Source: Bacillota bacterium (GTDB taxonomy: Bacteria > Bacillota > Clostridia > Peptostreptococcales > Anaerovoracaceae). Taken from it: a stretch of 64,000 nucleotides of DNA. The notes under the pieces are model-generated. The model saw only the letters and a program-made list of their open reading frames with translations. It did no database searches and was not told the DNA's origin. Made by a program: the position numbers and the translations under genes. Positions 56,445-64,000 of the stretch are shown in pieces (within the stretch, counting starts at the first letter, position 1; each line of letters begins with the position of its first letter). Where the stretch lies: assembly GCA_025361765.1 (NCBI GenBank), contig JANYJS010000026.1:1-64000 (forward strand), read 5' to 3'.

Positions 56445-56477
56445 TCATCCTCCAGGGTTATTCAAATTTTTATACGC

Positions 56478-57092
56478 TTAAAAACAATTGCACAACAAGT
56501 CCGTGCAAATGAAGCACTGAAACATTCGGCACAAGTCGTCGTTATTTGAACCGTATCCTCTTCCATTTGCCGCGCTTCTAAATCCGCCGCCGTTACCAGC
56601 CATTGTGTTCAGAGCGTTTCTATATTCATAATTTCCTGGATCCATAGCATTAGCTTTCTGCAAATTAACTAGTGCATCATCATACCAGCCCTTTCTTTGA
56701 GATAGAACACCTCTTAAAAAGAACCATTCGGCATTTCTCGTTCTGCTTTTATTCAGCAAGGCTTCTGCGCCTTCTGCATTGCCTCTTTCAATTGCGGATC
56801 TGATTTCATAAAATTCTGGGCTTGGGCTCTGTCCCCTAGTACCGGACTGATTGCCATAACTATTGCCGTAGCCACTATTCGAATTAGCAGTTCCATTATA
56901 TGAGTTGCCGTTTTTTGTCAAGGTTTCATAAGCTTCATTAACTTCTCTCAGCTTTTCTTCGGCCAAGTCATAAAGTGGATTGTTCTGATATTTGTCGGGA
57001 TGATACTTCTTAACCTGTTCTCGATAGGCTGCTTTAATTTCGGCCTCGGTTGCCCCCTGTTTTATGCCAAGTACTTCATATGGATTCTCCAT
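56478..57092 (-). CDS. J-domain protein with TPR-like repeat and Cys-rich tail
   Basis: 204-residue protein. Residues 1-62 are a J domain with the HPD motif (VKKYHPDKYQNN), so it should stimulate an Hsp70/DnaK partner. A Gly/Asn/Ser-rich linker (about 62-95) leads to a TPR-like part (about 95-165). The C-terminus, CRMFQCFICTDLLCNCF, has five cysteines in the last 17 residues, compatible with a membrane anchor or metal site; comparable Firmicutes J proteins have a Cys-rich end too. It overlaps the start of the DUF5685-like gene's 3' end by 17 nt, so the two are translationally coupled. Confidence 0.85.
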   Translation of the reverse strand: MENPYEVLGIKQGATEAEIKAAYREQVKKYHPDKYQNNPLYDLAEEKLREVNEAYETLTKNGNSYNGTANSNSGYGNSYGNQSGTRGQSPSPEFYEIRSAIERGNAEGAEALLNKSRTRNAEWFFLRGVLSQRKGWYDDALVNLQKANAMDPGNYEYRNALNTMAGNGGGFRSAANGRGYGSNNDDLCRMFQCFICTDLLCNCF

Positions 57093-57975
57093 TTTGTTTG
57101 CTACTCCCTTTCGCTAATACTTCCTCTGTTTTTTTTAATAAGCCTAAATAAATAATATTCTCTATTAATGCTTTATTTTTTTTAATTGGCAATAAATCAT
57201 AGGCTTTTGATAATTCTTCAAGGTAACTCAGCAGATTAAATTCAATTCGTTCTCTAATCCTTGCTCTAAACTCATAGAGCGTCTCTTCCTTCTCTGAGTT
57301 AAAATCAAAATGAATGAGAATAGGGTTAAATGACTTATCTTTTAAGTTTATTTCCATGTCATCAAAGGCATCTATAATATAAATCCATTTTCCAATATGA
57401 TAGCCTATTCTGCCTAGAATCATTTCAGTCCCTGTTTTTAAGCCGTCTGTACCATCCCAAGTGAATATGGTTTCCATAATCTTGGCAAAAGGTTCTGCTG
57501 CCTGGTCTAAGGATGCTGTTTTTGTGTTTTCTATATCTGAAAGTTCTTTTAGTCTGCTTGCGATTATGCCACTTTTTTCTGGATACCTTTCAGCTAATCT
57601 ATTGAATTGTTTGTTAGCTAAAAATGCTGCAGTGCCAGCCAATATATTGCGATCATCTTTATAGTCATCTATTAATTTATAAAAGCTCAAAATGAGATGC
57701 ATGTCGGAGGCATAATCTACCGACTCATTCTCATATAGAATGGGTTTTTTTCTAATCGGATGAATTGGGCATCGCTTTATCCGGATGATCTCCCTACCAT
57801 CCTGAAGGCCAGCTAAAATAAGCGCTAAAAATACGGAATCATAGCTTAAGGTTAATCTAGGTAATTGACCATATCTTTTGCCAATAGACTTGCAGATTCC
57901 GCAATAATATCCGCTATAAAGCTCATATTCTCTTATTTTAAGTTCCGGTTTATCCGGAGCTATATATCCTCGCAT
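57076..57975 (-). CDS. DUF5685-like family protein
   Basis: 299-residue protein of a family I recognise by the N-terminus (MRGYIAPDKPELKIREYELY), the motif YYCGICKSIGKRYG (Cys25, Cys28 region) and RCPIHPIRKKP, which put two cysteine/histidine groups near the start. It is mostly helical and of unknown function; known members lie beside a J-domain gene, as here. The C-terminal part is charged and ends with EEVLAKGSSKQNGES. It starts 14 nt after the small membrane protein with GGAGA, and its 3' end overlaps the J-domain gene. Confidence 0.8.
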   Translation of the reverse strand: MRGYIAPDKPELKIREYELYSGYYCGICKSIGKRYGQLPRLTLSYDSVFLALILAGLQDGREIIRIKRCPIHPIRKKPILYENESVDYASDMHLILSFYKLIDDYKDDRNILAGTAAFLANKQFNRLAERYPEKSGIIASRLKELSDIENTKTASLDQAAEPFAKIMETIFTWDGTDGLKTGTEMILGRIGYHIGKWIYIIDAFDDMEINLKDKSFNPILIHFDFNSEKEETLYEFRARIRERIEFNLLSYLEELSKAYDLLPIKKNKALIENIIYLGLLKKTEEVLAKGSSKQNGESI

Positions 57976-57989
57976 AAGGTCTCCGAAGT

Positions 57990-58250
57990 CTATTTGAATT
58001 GCTTTTTAAAATGATTAATTACAATATATGTTACGCTCATATCAATAACATAGCATCCACCCAAAATGACATTAAAAACTTTTTGTTTTTTCGTCATATG
58101 ATTGCAAACATCACTCGGACACAGTGATTTTTCGTCTTCAGGTATTTTTTTACCTAAAAGCGCATTTCCAGCGACAGCCAGTCCTACATATAGTCCCGTA
58201 AAAGTCGCCGCATGCTTCGGGTAAGTCCAGTTTTCTATAAAATGAGACAT
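57990..58250 (-). CDS. Small two-helix membrane protein, function unknown
   Basis: 86-residue protein with two hydrophobic segments (about 15-33 and 58-78) and a polar loop with two cysteines (LCPSDVCNHM). It has the very good ribosome binding site GGGAGGT and is the first gene of the DUF5685/J-domain/membrane protein operon. I know no family for it. The CxxxxC pair in the loop could bind a metal or form a disulfide; that is only inferred. Confidence 0.75.
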   Translation of the reverse strand: MSHFIENWTYPKHAATFTGLYVGLAVAGNALLGKKIPEDEKSLCPSDVCNHMTKKQKVFNVILGGCYVIDMSVTYIVINHFKKQFK

Positions 58251-58342
58251 CCTATTACCTCCCTAAAAATGTAACCAACAAAAGCTTCTCAACAATATCG
58301 TCTTTCTGTTTTGATTATAGCTCATAACACACCAAAAAACAA

Positions 58343-58378
58343 ACAAAATGAAATACGGCATGCAATCGAAGGCATGCC
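58343..58378 (-). terminator. Terminator after speE
   Basis: GGCATGC (58357-58363) pairs with GCATGCC (58372-58378), with a T-rich tract on the minus strand that reaches the start of the small membrane protein operon. Confidence 0.75.
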
Positions 58379-58404
58379 ATATTCATTAATTATAAGGATT
58401 AATT

Positions 58405-59283
58405 TTAAATTTCTACACTCTCAAGGATCCGTTTCACATAGGTTGGAAGTGCAAAACAACCTTTATGCAAATCTGTATTATAATAGTTCGTTTTAAGCCC
58501 AAGCTTCGCCCATGCCTCCGGTTTAAAGTCTGCAATTGGATCATATTTCTTTGAAGCAAAGCCAAAGTACCAGTATCCGGATGCATATGTTGGTGTATTA
58601 AATCCAAACACCTTTGCTATTGGAAAGGTTTTTCTAATTTTTGCATGGGCTTTTTTCATTTCTACAATGTCACCATCAAAGAAAGCGCCCTCATGCTGAT
58701 TGATGAGAATGCCATCTTCGCTTAGGCATCTATAACAATCGTTATAGAATTCAACCGAGAAAAGTCCTTCGCCAGGGCCTTCAGGGTCAGTTGAGTCAAC
58801 AAGAATTAAATCGTAAAATCCTGCTTCTGCTTCCTTAACAAACTGTAGCCCATCCCGAAATATGAGATTTATTCTAGGATCCTTATCAAGAATATCTGCA
58901 GTTGACGGCATATATTTTTGACAAACGCGAACAACCAGTTCATCAATCTCAACCATATCTATTTGCTCAATTGTCTTGTACCTGGAAACTTCTCTTGCTG
59001 TTCCTCCGTCGCCACCGCCAATAATTAGTACCCTCCTGATTTTTGGGTTGACCGCTAAGGCAGGATGACAAATCATATCATGATACACAAATTCGTCCTT
59101 TTCCGTGACCTGAGTATAACCGTCCAAAACAAGAAATACGCCAAAGGTTTCATTTTTCATCACTTGAACCATTTGAAATGGTGATTGCTCCACATGCAAA
59201 ATCTCGCTGACCTTGAGCGATAATTTAACATCGTCATCCATATAGTATTCTGAAAACCAAAAATCATGATTTTTTTGCAACAT
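58405..59283 (-). CDS. speE: Spermidine synthase
   Basis: Transfers the aminopropyl group of decarboxylated SAM to putrescine. The 292-residue protein has the SAM-type nucleotide region VLIIGGGDGGTAREVSRY (residues 86-103) and the catalytic DSTDPEGPGEGLFS. AGGAGG precedes the ATG. speD lies 15 nt upstream, so the two enzymes that make and use decarboxylated SAM share a transcript. No putrescine-forming gene (speA or speB) is adjacent, so putrescine must come from elsewhere. Confidence 0.97.
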   Translation of the reverse strand: MLQKNHDFWFSEYYMDDDVKLSLKVSEILHVEQSPFQMVQVMKNETFGVFLVLDGYTQVTEKDEFVYHDMICHPALAVNPKIRRVLIIGGGDGGTAREVSRYKTIEQIDMVEIDELVVRVCQKYMPSTADILDKDPRINLIFRDGLQFVKEAEAGFYDLILVDSTDPEGPGEGLFSVEFYNDCYRCLSEDGILINQHEGAFFDGDIVEMKKAHAKIRKTFPIAKVFGFNTPTYASGYWYFGFASKKYDPIADFKPEAWAKLGLKTNYYNTDLHKGCFALPTYVKRILESVEI

Positions 59284-59298
59284 TTTTATTTTCCTCCT

Positions 59299-60093
59299 TT
59301 ATAATGGCAAATTAACGCCATAAAATATTTCATCAACTTCTTTTTTTAATTTGGAAGTGATTCTATGAACCTCCGGAACAGAAATATCCGATTCCGAGAA
59401 GTTAAAGAAATAATTATCCAAAACAAAGTCTTTTAGCTTGCATTTCGTGTGAAATATATTTTCCTGATAAACGTTGACGTCTATCATTTGATACTTATTC
59501 CGATTGTCCTCATCAATATAATTCTGGATTGACGTGAGGTCATGATCGATAAAAAGCTTCTGGCCCGTTATATCCCTTGTAAAACCTCGTATTCTGTAGT
59601 CAAGCGTCATCATATCTGCTTCAAAGCTTTCTATAAGATAGTTAAGCGCATTCAGCGGTGATATTTCTCCACAGGTTGACACATCAATATCCGCTCTAAA
59701 AGTGCACACGCCGCCATCAGGGTGATATTCAGGATAGGTATGCACAGTGATATGACTTTTATCAAGATGCATCGCTACAGATGGATTGCTTGGATAACTT
59801 TGCTCAGACACCTTTGAAATTGGAGGTTTTGAGGCCTCGCAAATCAAAATCGTTACACTGGCCCCTTGAGGGTCATAATCCTGAACCGCGATATTCAGTA
59901 TATTTGCGCCAATAATTTCGCATACCTTATTTAGAATGCTTGTCAGCTTTTCCGCATTATACTGCTCATCGATATATTCAATATATGCTTTTCGATCTGC
60001 CACAGATTTAGTATAGCAGATATCATACATATTAAATGACAATGTTTTAGTTAAGTTATTAAAACCGTGCAATTTTACTTTTTTATTTTCCAA
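59299..60093 (-). CDS. speD: S-adenosylmethionine decarboxylase proenzyme (E. coli-type SpeD)
   Basis: Forms decarboxylated SAM for spermidine. At 264 residues it is the long, E. coli-like class, not the short 120-130-residue class of many Firmicutes. The self-cleavage serine that becomes the pyruvoyl group is in [14 protein letters not shown] (Lys-Ser bond), and the catalytic Cys is in [17 protein letters not shown] start (60091-60093) follows GGGGG; the product opens [11 protein letters not shown] promoter is seen at 60141-60168. speE follows. Confidence 0.93.
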   Translation of the reverse strand: MENKKVKLHGFNNLTKTLSFNMYDICYTKSVADRKAYIEYIDEQYNAEKLTSILNKVCEIIGANILNIAVQDYDPQGASVTILICEASKPPISKVSEQSYPSNPSVAMHLDKSHITVHTYPEYHPDGGVCTFRADIDVSTCGEISPLNALNYLIESFEADMMTLDYRIRGFTRDITGQKLFIDHDLTSIQNYIDEDNRNKYQMIDVNVYQENIFHTKCKLKDFVLDNYFFNFSESDISVPEVHRITSKLKKEVDEIFYGVNLPL

Positions 60094-60140
60094 CTAACAA
60101 TCCCCCAATCAAAATTTCGTTTCCATTCGACAAGATATCA

Positions 60141-60168
60141 TTGTATCACTATTGATTAAAAATTCAAT
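60141..60168 (-). promoter_or_regulatory. speD-speE promoter
   Basis: TTGAAT (60163-60168) and TACAAT (60141-60146), 16 nt apart on the minus strand. Confidence 0.65.
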
Positions 60169-60224
60169 AGTTTTTTGTTTAATAAACAATCGGGCATATT
60201 TACTCACACATTTTCAGATAAACA

Positions 60225-60263
60225 AACAATCGGGACTTCGAAGCCAAACCCCGCGATCCCGAT
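60225..60263 (-). terminator. Terminator after the CBS-ACT gene
   Basis: ATCGGGA (60229-60235) pairs with TCCCGAT (60257-60263) with a 21-nt loop and a T-rich tract on the minus strand. Nothing else is seen in the 262-nt spacer apart from the speD promoter; the sequence AACAATCGGG occurs twice (near 60186 and 60225). Confidence 0.65.
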
Positions 60264-60355
60264 TTTTGAAGTGTTATTAATTCTCGATGCTTACTTTGAT
60301 TTTGTGCTAATTTTTTGGCATATACTTTTCTTAAAATCAGAATTATTTATTATGA

Positions 60356-60985
60356 TTACTCGTTTTTTAGCACGGATACAACTTTATATCCTTTAGCTTC
60401 GATTGCCTTTAGAATTTCGGAAATATTGGTGGTATTCACGCGAACGATTAGTTCTGATCTAAAAGCGGCAAGGTGTGTAATATTGATTTGGAATCCAGCA
60501 ATAATTCCAGTGACTTCAGCTAAAACTCCCGGATGATCCACTCCTATATCAAGAGTAATCCTAGACCCCTTGTCTCTAAACCCCATAATTTCAATAAAAG
60601 CGTCAAAAAGATCAGTCTCTGTAATAATGCCAACGAGTTTGTTCTCTGAGACTACAGGAAGTCCGCCTATCTTAAACTCCCGCATCAGCAAGGCCGCTTC
60701 TTCTAAAAGCATGTCAGGACTGACAGTAATGACTTTTTTGGTCATAATGCTATCTATTTTAGTCTTTGCCAGAAGATAGTTGATTTCAAAAACACTCAGC
60801 GAGGTTGCTGGCGAGGGTGATACTTCAAGCAATTGACTATGGCTAATAATTCCCACAAGCAAATCATTTTTCATTACTGGAAGTCGCTTAATACCCTTAG
60901 TCCTCATAAGCTCCATGGCTTCCACTATCGTGGATTCAGGTGATAATACATACGGATTCGTGGTCATACTGTTTTTAACATACAT
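60356..60985 (-). CDS. CBS-domain pair plus ACT domain protein (AcuB-like)
   Basis: 209-residue likely regulator. Two CBS motifs cover residues 1-130 (MYVKNSMTTNPYVLSPE, IDSIMTKKVITVSPDMLL), and the C-terminal 70 residues are an ACT domain (ITLDIGVDHPGVLAEVTG). Such AcuB-type proteins bind adenine nucleotides and a small ligand, often an amino acid. It follows the liv transport operon by 66 nt, so it may sense branched-chain amino acids, which is inference. I start at the ATG at 60983-60985 with GAGGAG upstream; a longer frame lacks that. Confidence 0.85.
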   Translation of the reverse strand: MYVKNSMTTNPYVLSPESTIVEAMELMRTKGIKRLPVMKNDLLVGIISHSQLLEVSPSPATSLSVFEINYLLAKTKIDSIMTKKVITVSPDMLLEEAALLMREFKIGGLPVVSENKLVGIITETDLFDAFIEIMGFRDKGSRITLDIGVDHPGVLAEVTGIIAGFQINITHLAAFRSELIVRVNTTNISEILKAIEAKGYKVVSVLKNE

Positions 60986-61010
60986 CAGAATACTCCTCCT
61001 CGTATAATAT

Positions 61011-61044
61011 GTTTTGCATACAAATATTAACAAGTTTGCAAAAC
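61011..61044. repeat. Inverted repeat between livF and the CBS-ACT gene
   Basis: GTTTTGCA (61011-61018) and TGCAAAAC (61037-61044) form a perfect 8-bp dyad with an 18-nt spacer. No T tract follows on the minus strand, so it is not a simple terminator; a processing or regulatory hairpin is possible. Confidence 0.55.
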
Positions 61045-61051
61045 GTTTTAG

Positions 61052-61759
61052 CTATTTTCCGCCTAAATAGGCCTTGCGTACCTCAGAACTTGCGGCCAGC
61101 TCCTTTGCATCACCGGACAGACTAATTCGGCCAGTTTCTATGACATAAGCTCTGTTTGCAATAGATAAGGCCATATTTGCATTTTGTTCTACTAAAAGCA
61201 CTGTCGTTCCTGCTTTATTAATATCCTTAATAATCGAAAATATTTCGCTGACAAAAAGAGGTGCTAGTCCCATTGAAGGCTCATCCAAAACTAAAAGCTT
61301 CGGTCTAGCCATTAGCGCTCGTCCCATAGCAAGCATCTGCTGCTCTCCGCCACTTAATGTTCCGCCGATTTGTTTGATTCTTTCTTTAAGTCTTGGAAAC
61401 CTATGGAAAACGATGTCATAATCAGCTTTTAAATTTTTGGTATCTTTTCTGGTATAGGCTCCCATTTCGAGATTCTCCATGACAGTCAAATTCGCAAATA
61501 TTCTTCTACCCTCTGGCACATGGCATAAGCCCATTTCGACAATTCTACTGGCATCACATTTTAAAAGATTTTGCCCTAAAAAAGAAATTGATCCGGTTTT
61601 GGGGCGCATTAAACCCGAAATGGTGCGAAGTGTTGTTGTCTTACCTGCTCCATTTGCACCAATTAGGGTTACAATTTCTCCCTCATTAACCTCAAAGCTA
61701 ATCCCACGAAGAGCCTGAATTGTACCATAAAAAACGTTGATTTCATCAACTTTAAGCAT
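61052..61759 (-). CDS. livF: Branched-chain amino acid ABC transporter ATP-binding protein LivF
   Basis: One of two cytoplasmic ATPases of the LIV-type uptake system. The 235-residue protein has Walker A GANGAGKTT, signature LSGGEQQML and Walker B LLVLDEPSMGLAP. I start at the ATG at 61757-61759 with GAGGAGG nine nt upstream; a TTG three codons earlier is less well placed. It overlaps the livG end by 8 nt. The CBS-ACT gene follows. Confidence 0.95.
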   Translation of the reverse strand: MLKVDEINVFYGTIQALRGISFEVNEGEIVTLIGANGAGKTTTLRTISGLMRPKTGSISFLGQNLLKCDASRIVEMGLCHVPEGRRIFANLTVMENLEMGAYTRKDTKNLKADYDIVFHRFPRLKERIKQIGGTLSGGEQQMLAMGRALMARPKLLVLDEPSMGLAPLFVSEIFSIIKDINKAGTTVLLVEQNANMALSIANRAYVIETGRISLSGDAKELAASSEVRKAYLGGK

Positions 61760-62543
61760 CAAACTCAACCTCCTCGCCTAAGTATACTTTTATGACTTTA
61801 GGGTTTTTGCTAATCTCTTCTGGTGGACCCTCAGCAATCATTTGACCATAATCAAGAACAATAATTCTCTCGCATATACCCATAACCAGTTTCATATCAT
61901 GCTCAATTAAGAGAATCGTCAATTTAAACTCATCTCTTATAAACCTGATTAACTTCATGAGGTCTTCTGTTTCCTGTGGGTTCATTCCAGCAGCAGGTTC
62001 ATCTAATAAAAGAAGGTTTGGTCCCGTAGCTAAGGCTCTTGCAATTTCGAGTTTACGTTGCTCTCCATAGGGAAGATTCTTTGCCAGTTCGTTTGCTTTT
62101 GTATCAATATTGAATATTTTCAAGATCGCCATAGCTTTTTCTACAAGCTTTTCTTCTTCTTTATAAAAAGCGGTTGTTCTTAGTATCGCCTGTAAAGAAT
62201 TATATTTCACATTAAAGTTTAGTGATATTAATACATTGTCTAAAACAGAAAGATCTTTAAAAAGTCTGATGTTCTGAAAAGTCCTTGCTGCTCCATTTTG
62301 TGTTATTTGATAGGGTTTAAACCCATTCACCCGTTTTGTTAAGTTTTCTCTATTGCTTAAAAATATATCGCCAGTTGTCGGTTTATACACACCCGTAAGC
62401 ATATTGAAAATTGTTGTTTTTCCAGCGCCATTCGGTCCAATCAAGCCAACCAGTTCCCCCGATTCAAGCTTTAAATTAAAGTTGCTAACTGCCTTTAAAC
62501 CGCCAAATTCTATTGAAATATTTTTTACTTCAAGTACCGCCAT
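61752..62543 (-). CDS. livG: Branched-chain amino acid ABC transporter ATP-binding protein LivG
   Basis: The second ATPase of the system. The 263-residue protein has Walker A GPNGAGKTT, signature LPYGEQRKLEIARAL, Walker B LLLDEPAAGMNPQE, with the C-terminal LivG extension. It starts directly at the livM stop (TAAATG) and overlaps livF. Confidence 0.95.
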   Translation of the reverse strand: MAVLEVKNISIEFGGLKAVSNFNLKLESGELVGLIGPNGAGKTTIFNMLTGVYKPTTGDIFLSNRENLTKRVNGFKPYQITQNGAARTFQNIRLFKDLSVLDNVLISLNFNVKYNSLQAILRTTAFYKEEEKLVEKAMAILKIFNIDTKANELAKNLPYGEQRKLEIARALATGPNLLLLDEPAAGMNPQETEDLMKLIRFIRDEFKLTILLIEHDMKLVMGICERIIVLDYGQMIAEGPPEEISKNPKVIKVYLGEEVEFDA

Positions 62544-63608
62544 TTAGTCAGCCCTCCCGTCTTTTTTTCGACCTTTTTTCTGTCTGAATTCGTTCCATTT
62601 GGTCTTTATTTGTCTTGGGCTGAATTCTCCAGATCGAAGCTGTCTGATGAAACCGGTAATAGATAATTCTTTATTGCCCATTAGGCCCTTTGGCCAGAAT
62701 ATCATCAATATAATTAATGCGAGTCCAAATATAACCAATCTGAAATCCGCAAAAACTCTCAGCCATTCTTGTAAATAGGTGAACACAACAGCAGCAATAA
62801 TAGTGCCTGTGATGCTTCCCATACCACCTAATACAACAATGACCACAAAATTTACTGAGTTTAGCCAACCAAACATGGCAGGATTCAGATATCCAAAGAA
62901 GATTGCATAGAGTCCACCACCTACTCCAGCAATAAAAGCTGAAAGGGTAAAGGCATAAACTTTATAATAAGCCACATTGACTCCCATTGAGGTGGATGCA
63001 ATGTCGTCCTCACGAATAGATATAATTGCTCTTCCTTGTGAAGAATTAATAAGATTGTGTATTACCGCAATGACCAAAATCATAATAATATAAACCCAAG
63101 AGAACCTTATGATTGCATCGATAATGAAATCACCTGTATTTGAAAAGGTTGGAATTCCCTTTAAACCAGCTGCTCCTCCCGTCAATGAATCTAAATTAAC
63201 GATGATGACTCGAATGATTTCTCCAAAACCTAGTGTTGTGATTGCAAGATAATCCCCGCGAAGACGAAGCGTTGGTATTCCTATTGCAAGTCCAAATAGA
63301 GCCGTCATTATTCCTCCAAGAATCAATGCAATTGGAATAGGCATACCATATTTAATAATAGCGATTGCCGTTGTATAGGCGCCAACACACATAAAGCCTG
63401 CATGTCCTAAAGACAACTGACCTGTAAATCCGGTAATGAGATTAAGGCTGAGAGAAACAATGACATAAATCCCAGCAAGCGTTAGTAATAATCCTGTATA
63501 CTCGCTGATAACCTTAAAATACTGAAGAATGAGTAATATCACGAAAATCACAGTTGATACCAAAGTCAATGTAAGGATATTAAATGCTCTGTTTTTCAAA
63601 TTGATCAC
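62544..63608 (-). CDS. livM: Branched-chain amino acid ABC transporter permease LivM
   Basis: Membrane subunit of the LIV-type transporter. The 354-residue protein has about ten hydrophobic helices and the permease motif region LSLNLITGFTGQLSLGHAGF (residues 52-71). It starts at a GTG (63606-63608) directly after the livH stop, with no gap. The C-terminus is basic (FRQKKGRKKDGRAD). Confidence 0.93.
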   Translation of the reverse strand: MINLKNRAFNILTLTLVSTVIFVILLILQYFKVISEYTGLLLTLAGIYVIVSLSLNLITGFTGQLSLGHAGFMCVGAYTTAIAIIKYGMPIPIALILGGIMTALFGLAIGIPTLRLRGDYLAITTLGFGEIIRVIIVNLDSLTGGAAGLKGIPTFSNTGDFIIDAIIRFSWVYIIMILVIAVIHNLINSSQGRAIISIREDDIASTSMGVNVAYYKVYAFTLSAFIAGVGGGLYAIFFGYLNPAMFGWLNSVNFVVIVVLGGMGSITGTIIAAVVFTYLQEWLRVFADFRLVIFGLALIILMIFWPKGLMGNKELSITGFIRQLRSGEFSPRQIKTKWNEFRQKKGRKKDGRAD

Positions 63609-64000
63609 CTACACTTTCTCGTTGGTATTCTTGCCAAATAACCCAGCAGGTTTGACTACCAAAATCAAAATAAGTATGCCAAAGGCTACACCATCAGCTA
63701 ATTTAGAAGAGATAAACCCTTTCGTTAGGGTTTCCGCAACCCCCAAAATAAAGCCGCCGAGCATGGCACCTGGTATGCTGCCAATGCCGCCTAAAACTGC
63801 GGCTACGAAAGCTTTAAGTCCAGGCATAAGACCCATATAGGGCTGTACCTGCGGGTATGCTGTTGCATATAGAATGCCCCCCGCCGCCCCAAGCGCAGCG
63901 CCGATGGCAAAGGTAAATGAGATGACTTTATTTACATTAATGCCCATCAAAAAAGCTGCATCCATATCATAGGATGTTGCTCTCATTGATTTGCCCATTT
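63609..64000 (-). CDS. livH: Branched-chain amino acid ABC transporter permease LivH, C-terminal part
   Basis: Second permease of the system, cut by the right end of the window; about 130 C-terminal residues are seen, including GKSMRATSYDMDAAFLMGI and GIGSIPGAMLGGFILGV, typical of LivH. An internal Met at 63998 is not the start, because the conserved segment continues upstream. The solute-binding protein and the operon promoter lie outside the window. Confidence 0.92.
   Translation of the reverse strand, partial: MGKSMRATSYDMDAAFLMGINVNKVISFTFAIGAALGAAGGILYATAYPQVQPYMGLMPGLKAFVAAVLGGIGSIPGAMLGGFILGVAETLTKGFISSKLADGVAFGILILILVVKPAGLFGKNTNEKV

Noticed and set aside
60175-60396. 73-residue plus-strand frame in the speD / CBS-ACT spacer
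   Set aside because: Starts at a TTG without a ribosome site and overlaps the CBS-ACT gene; composition is unconvincing.

Overview
This 64 kb window is ordinary low-GC chromosomal sequence from an anaerobic, probably spore-forming Clostridia member. The evidence is the SCIFF ranthipeptide with its radical SAM maturase, a SpoIID-family protein, an IspH-ribosomal protein S1 fusion, an aldehyde ferredoxin oxidoreductase with a polyferredoxin, strong AGGAGG ribosome binding sites, and a two-subunit GlgC/GlgD glycogen pathway. Genus is not resolvable from the sequence alone. I see no insertion sequence, prophage, CRISPR array or rRNA. Sixty-two protein genes (two cut by the window ends), one SCIFF precursor too small for most gene callers to find, and one tRNA fill almost all of the sequence.

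Layout. 1-5.9 kb (minus strand): yajC, scfA, scfB, secD, secF, apt and relA, i.e. the Sec accessory genes with the SCIFF locus inserted, then purine salvage and stringent response. 6-8.4 kb: tRNA-Leu(CAA), an MFS exporter and a divergent XRE/S24-like regulator. 8.4-10.7 kb: rplU-rpmA and obgE. 10.8-12.9 kb: a ferredoxin and tungsten AOR operon. 13-20.7 kb: uppP, ftsK, rimO, pgsA, cinA and recA, with a LexA box at recA. 21-24.5 kb (plus): asd, dapA, dapB and dapH for lysine and peptidoglycan. 24.5-31.5 kb: rpmF, ackA, tmcAL, a coiled-coil protein, coaD, rsmD, recG and an Asp23 protein. 31.7 kb: rpmB.

31.9-49.8 kb is one tightly packed minus-strand run, ruvC-ruvA-ruvB-spoIID-queA-tgt-metA-rlmD-glgB-glgC-glgD-glgA-glgP-GH13, with many stop/start overlaps. 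It joins recombination, sporulation, queuosine, methionine and the whole glycogen cycle. 50-52.1 kb (plus): argR-recN. 52.3-58.3 kb: an operon of four poorly characterised proteins (small membrane protein, DUF5685-like, DnaJ/TPR-like, membrane protein) ending in rarA and the ispH-rpsA fusion. 58.4-60.1 kb: speD-speE. 60.4-64 kb: liv branched-chain amino acid ABC genes and a CBS-ACT protein.

No clearly new system stands out. The best leads are the DUF5685/DnaJ-like operon; the nested dyad over the AOR promoter; the Lys/Ala tail on ribosomal protein L21 together with an L27 that has neither a cleavable leader nor a nearby prp protease gene; and the joining of the ruv-queA-tgt string to a glycogen operon. 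Fifteen promoters with good spacing and eleven terminators could be read directly.
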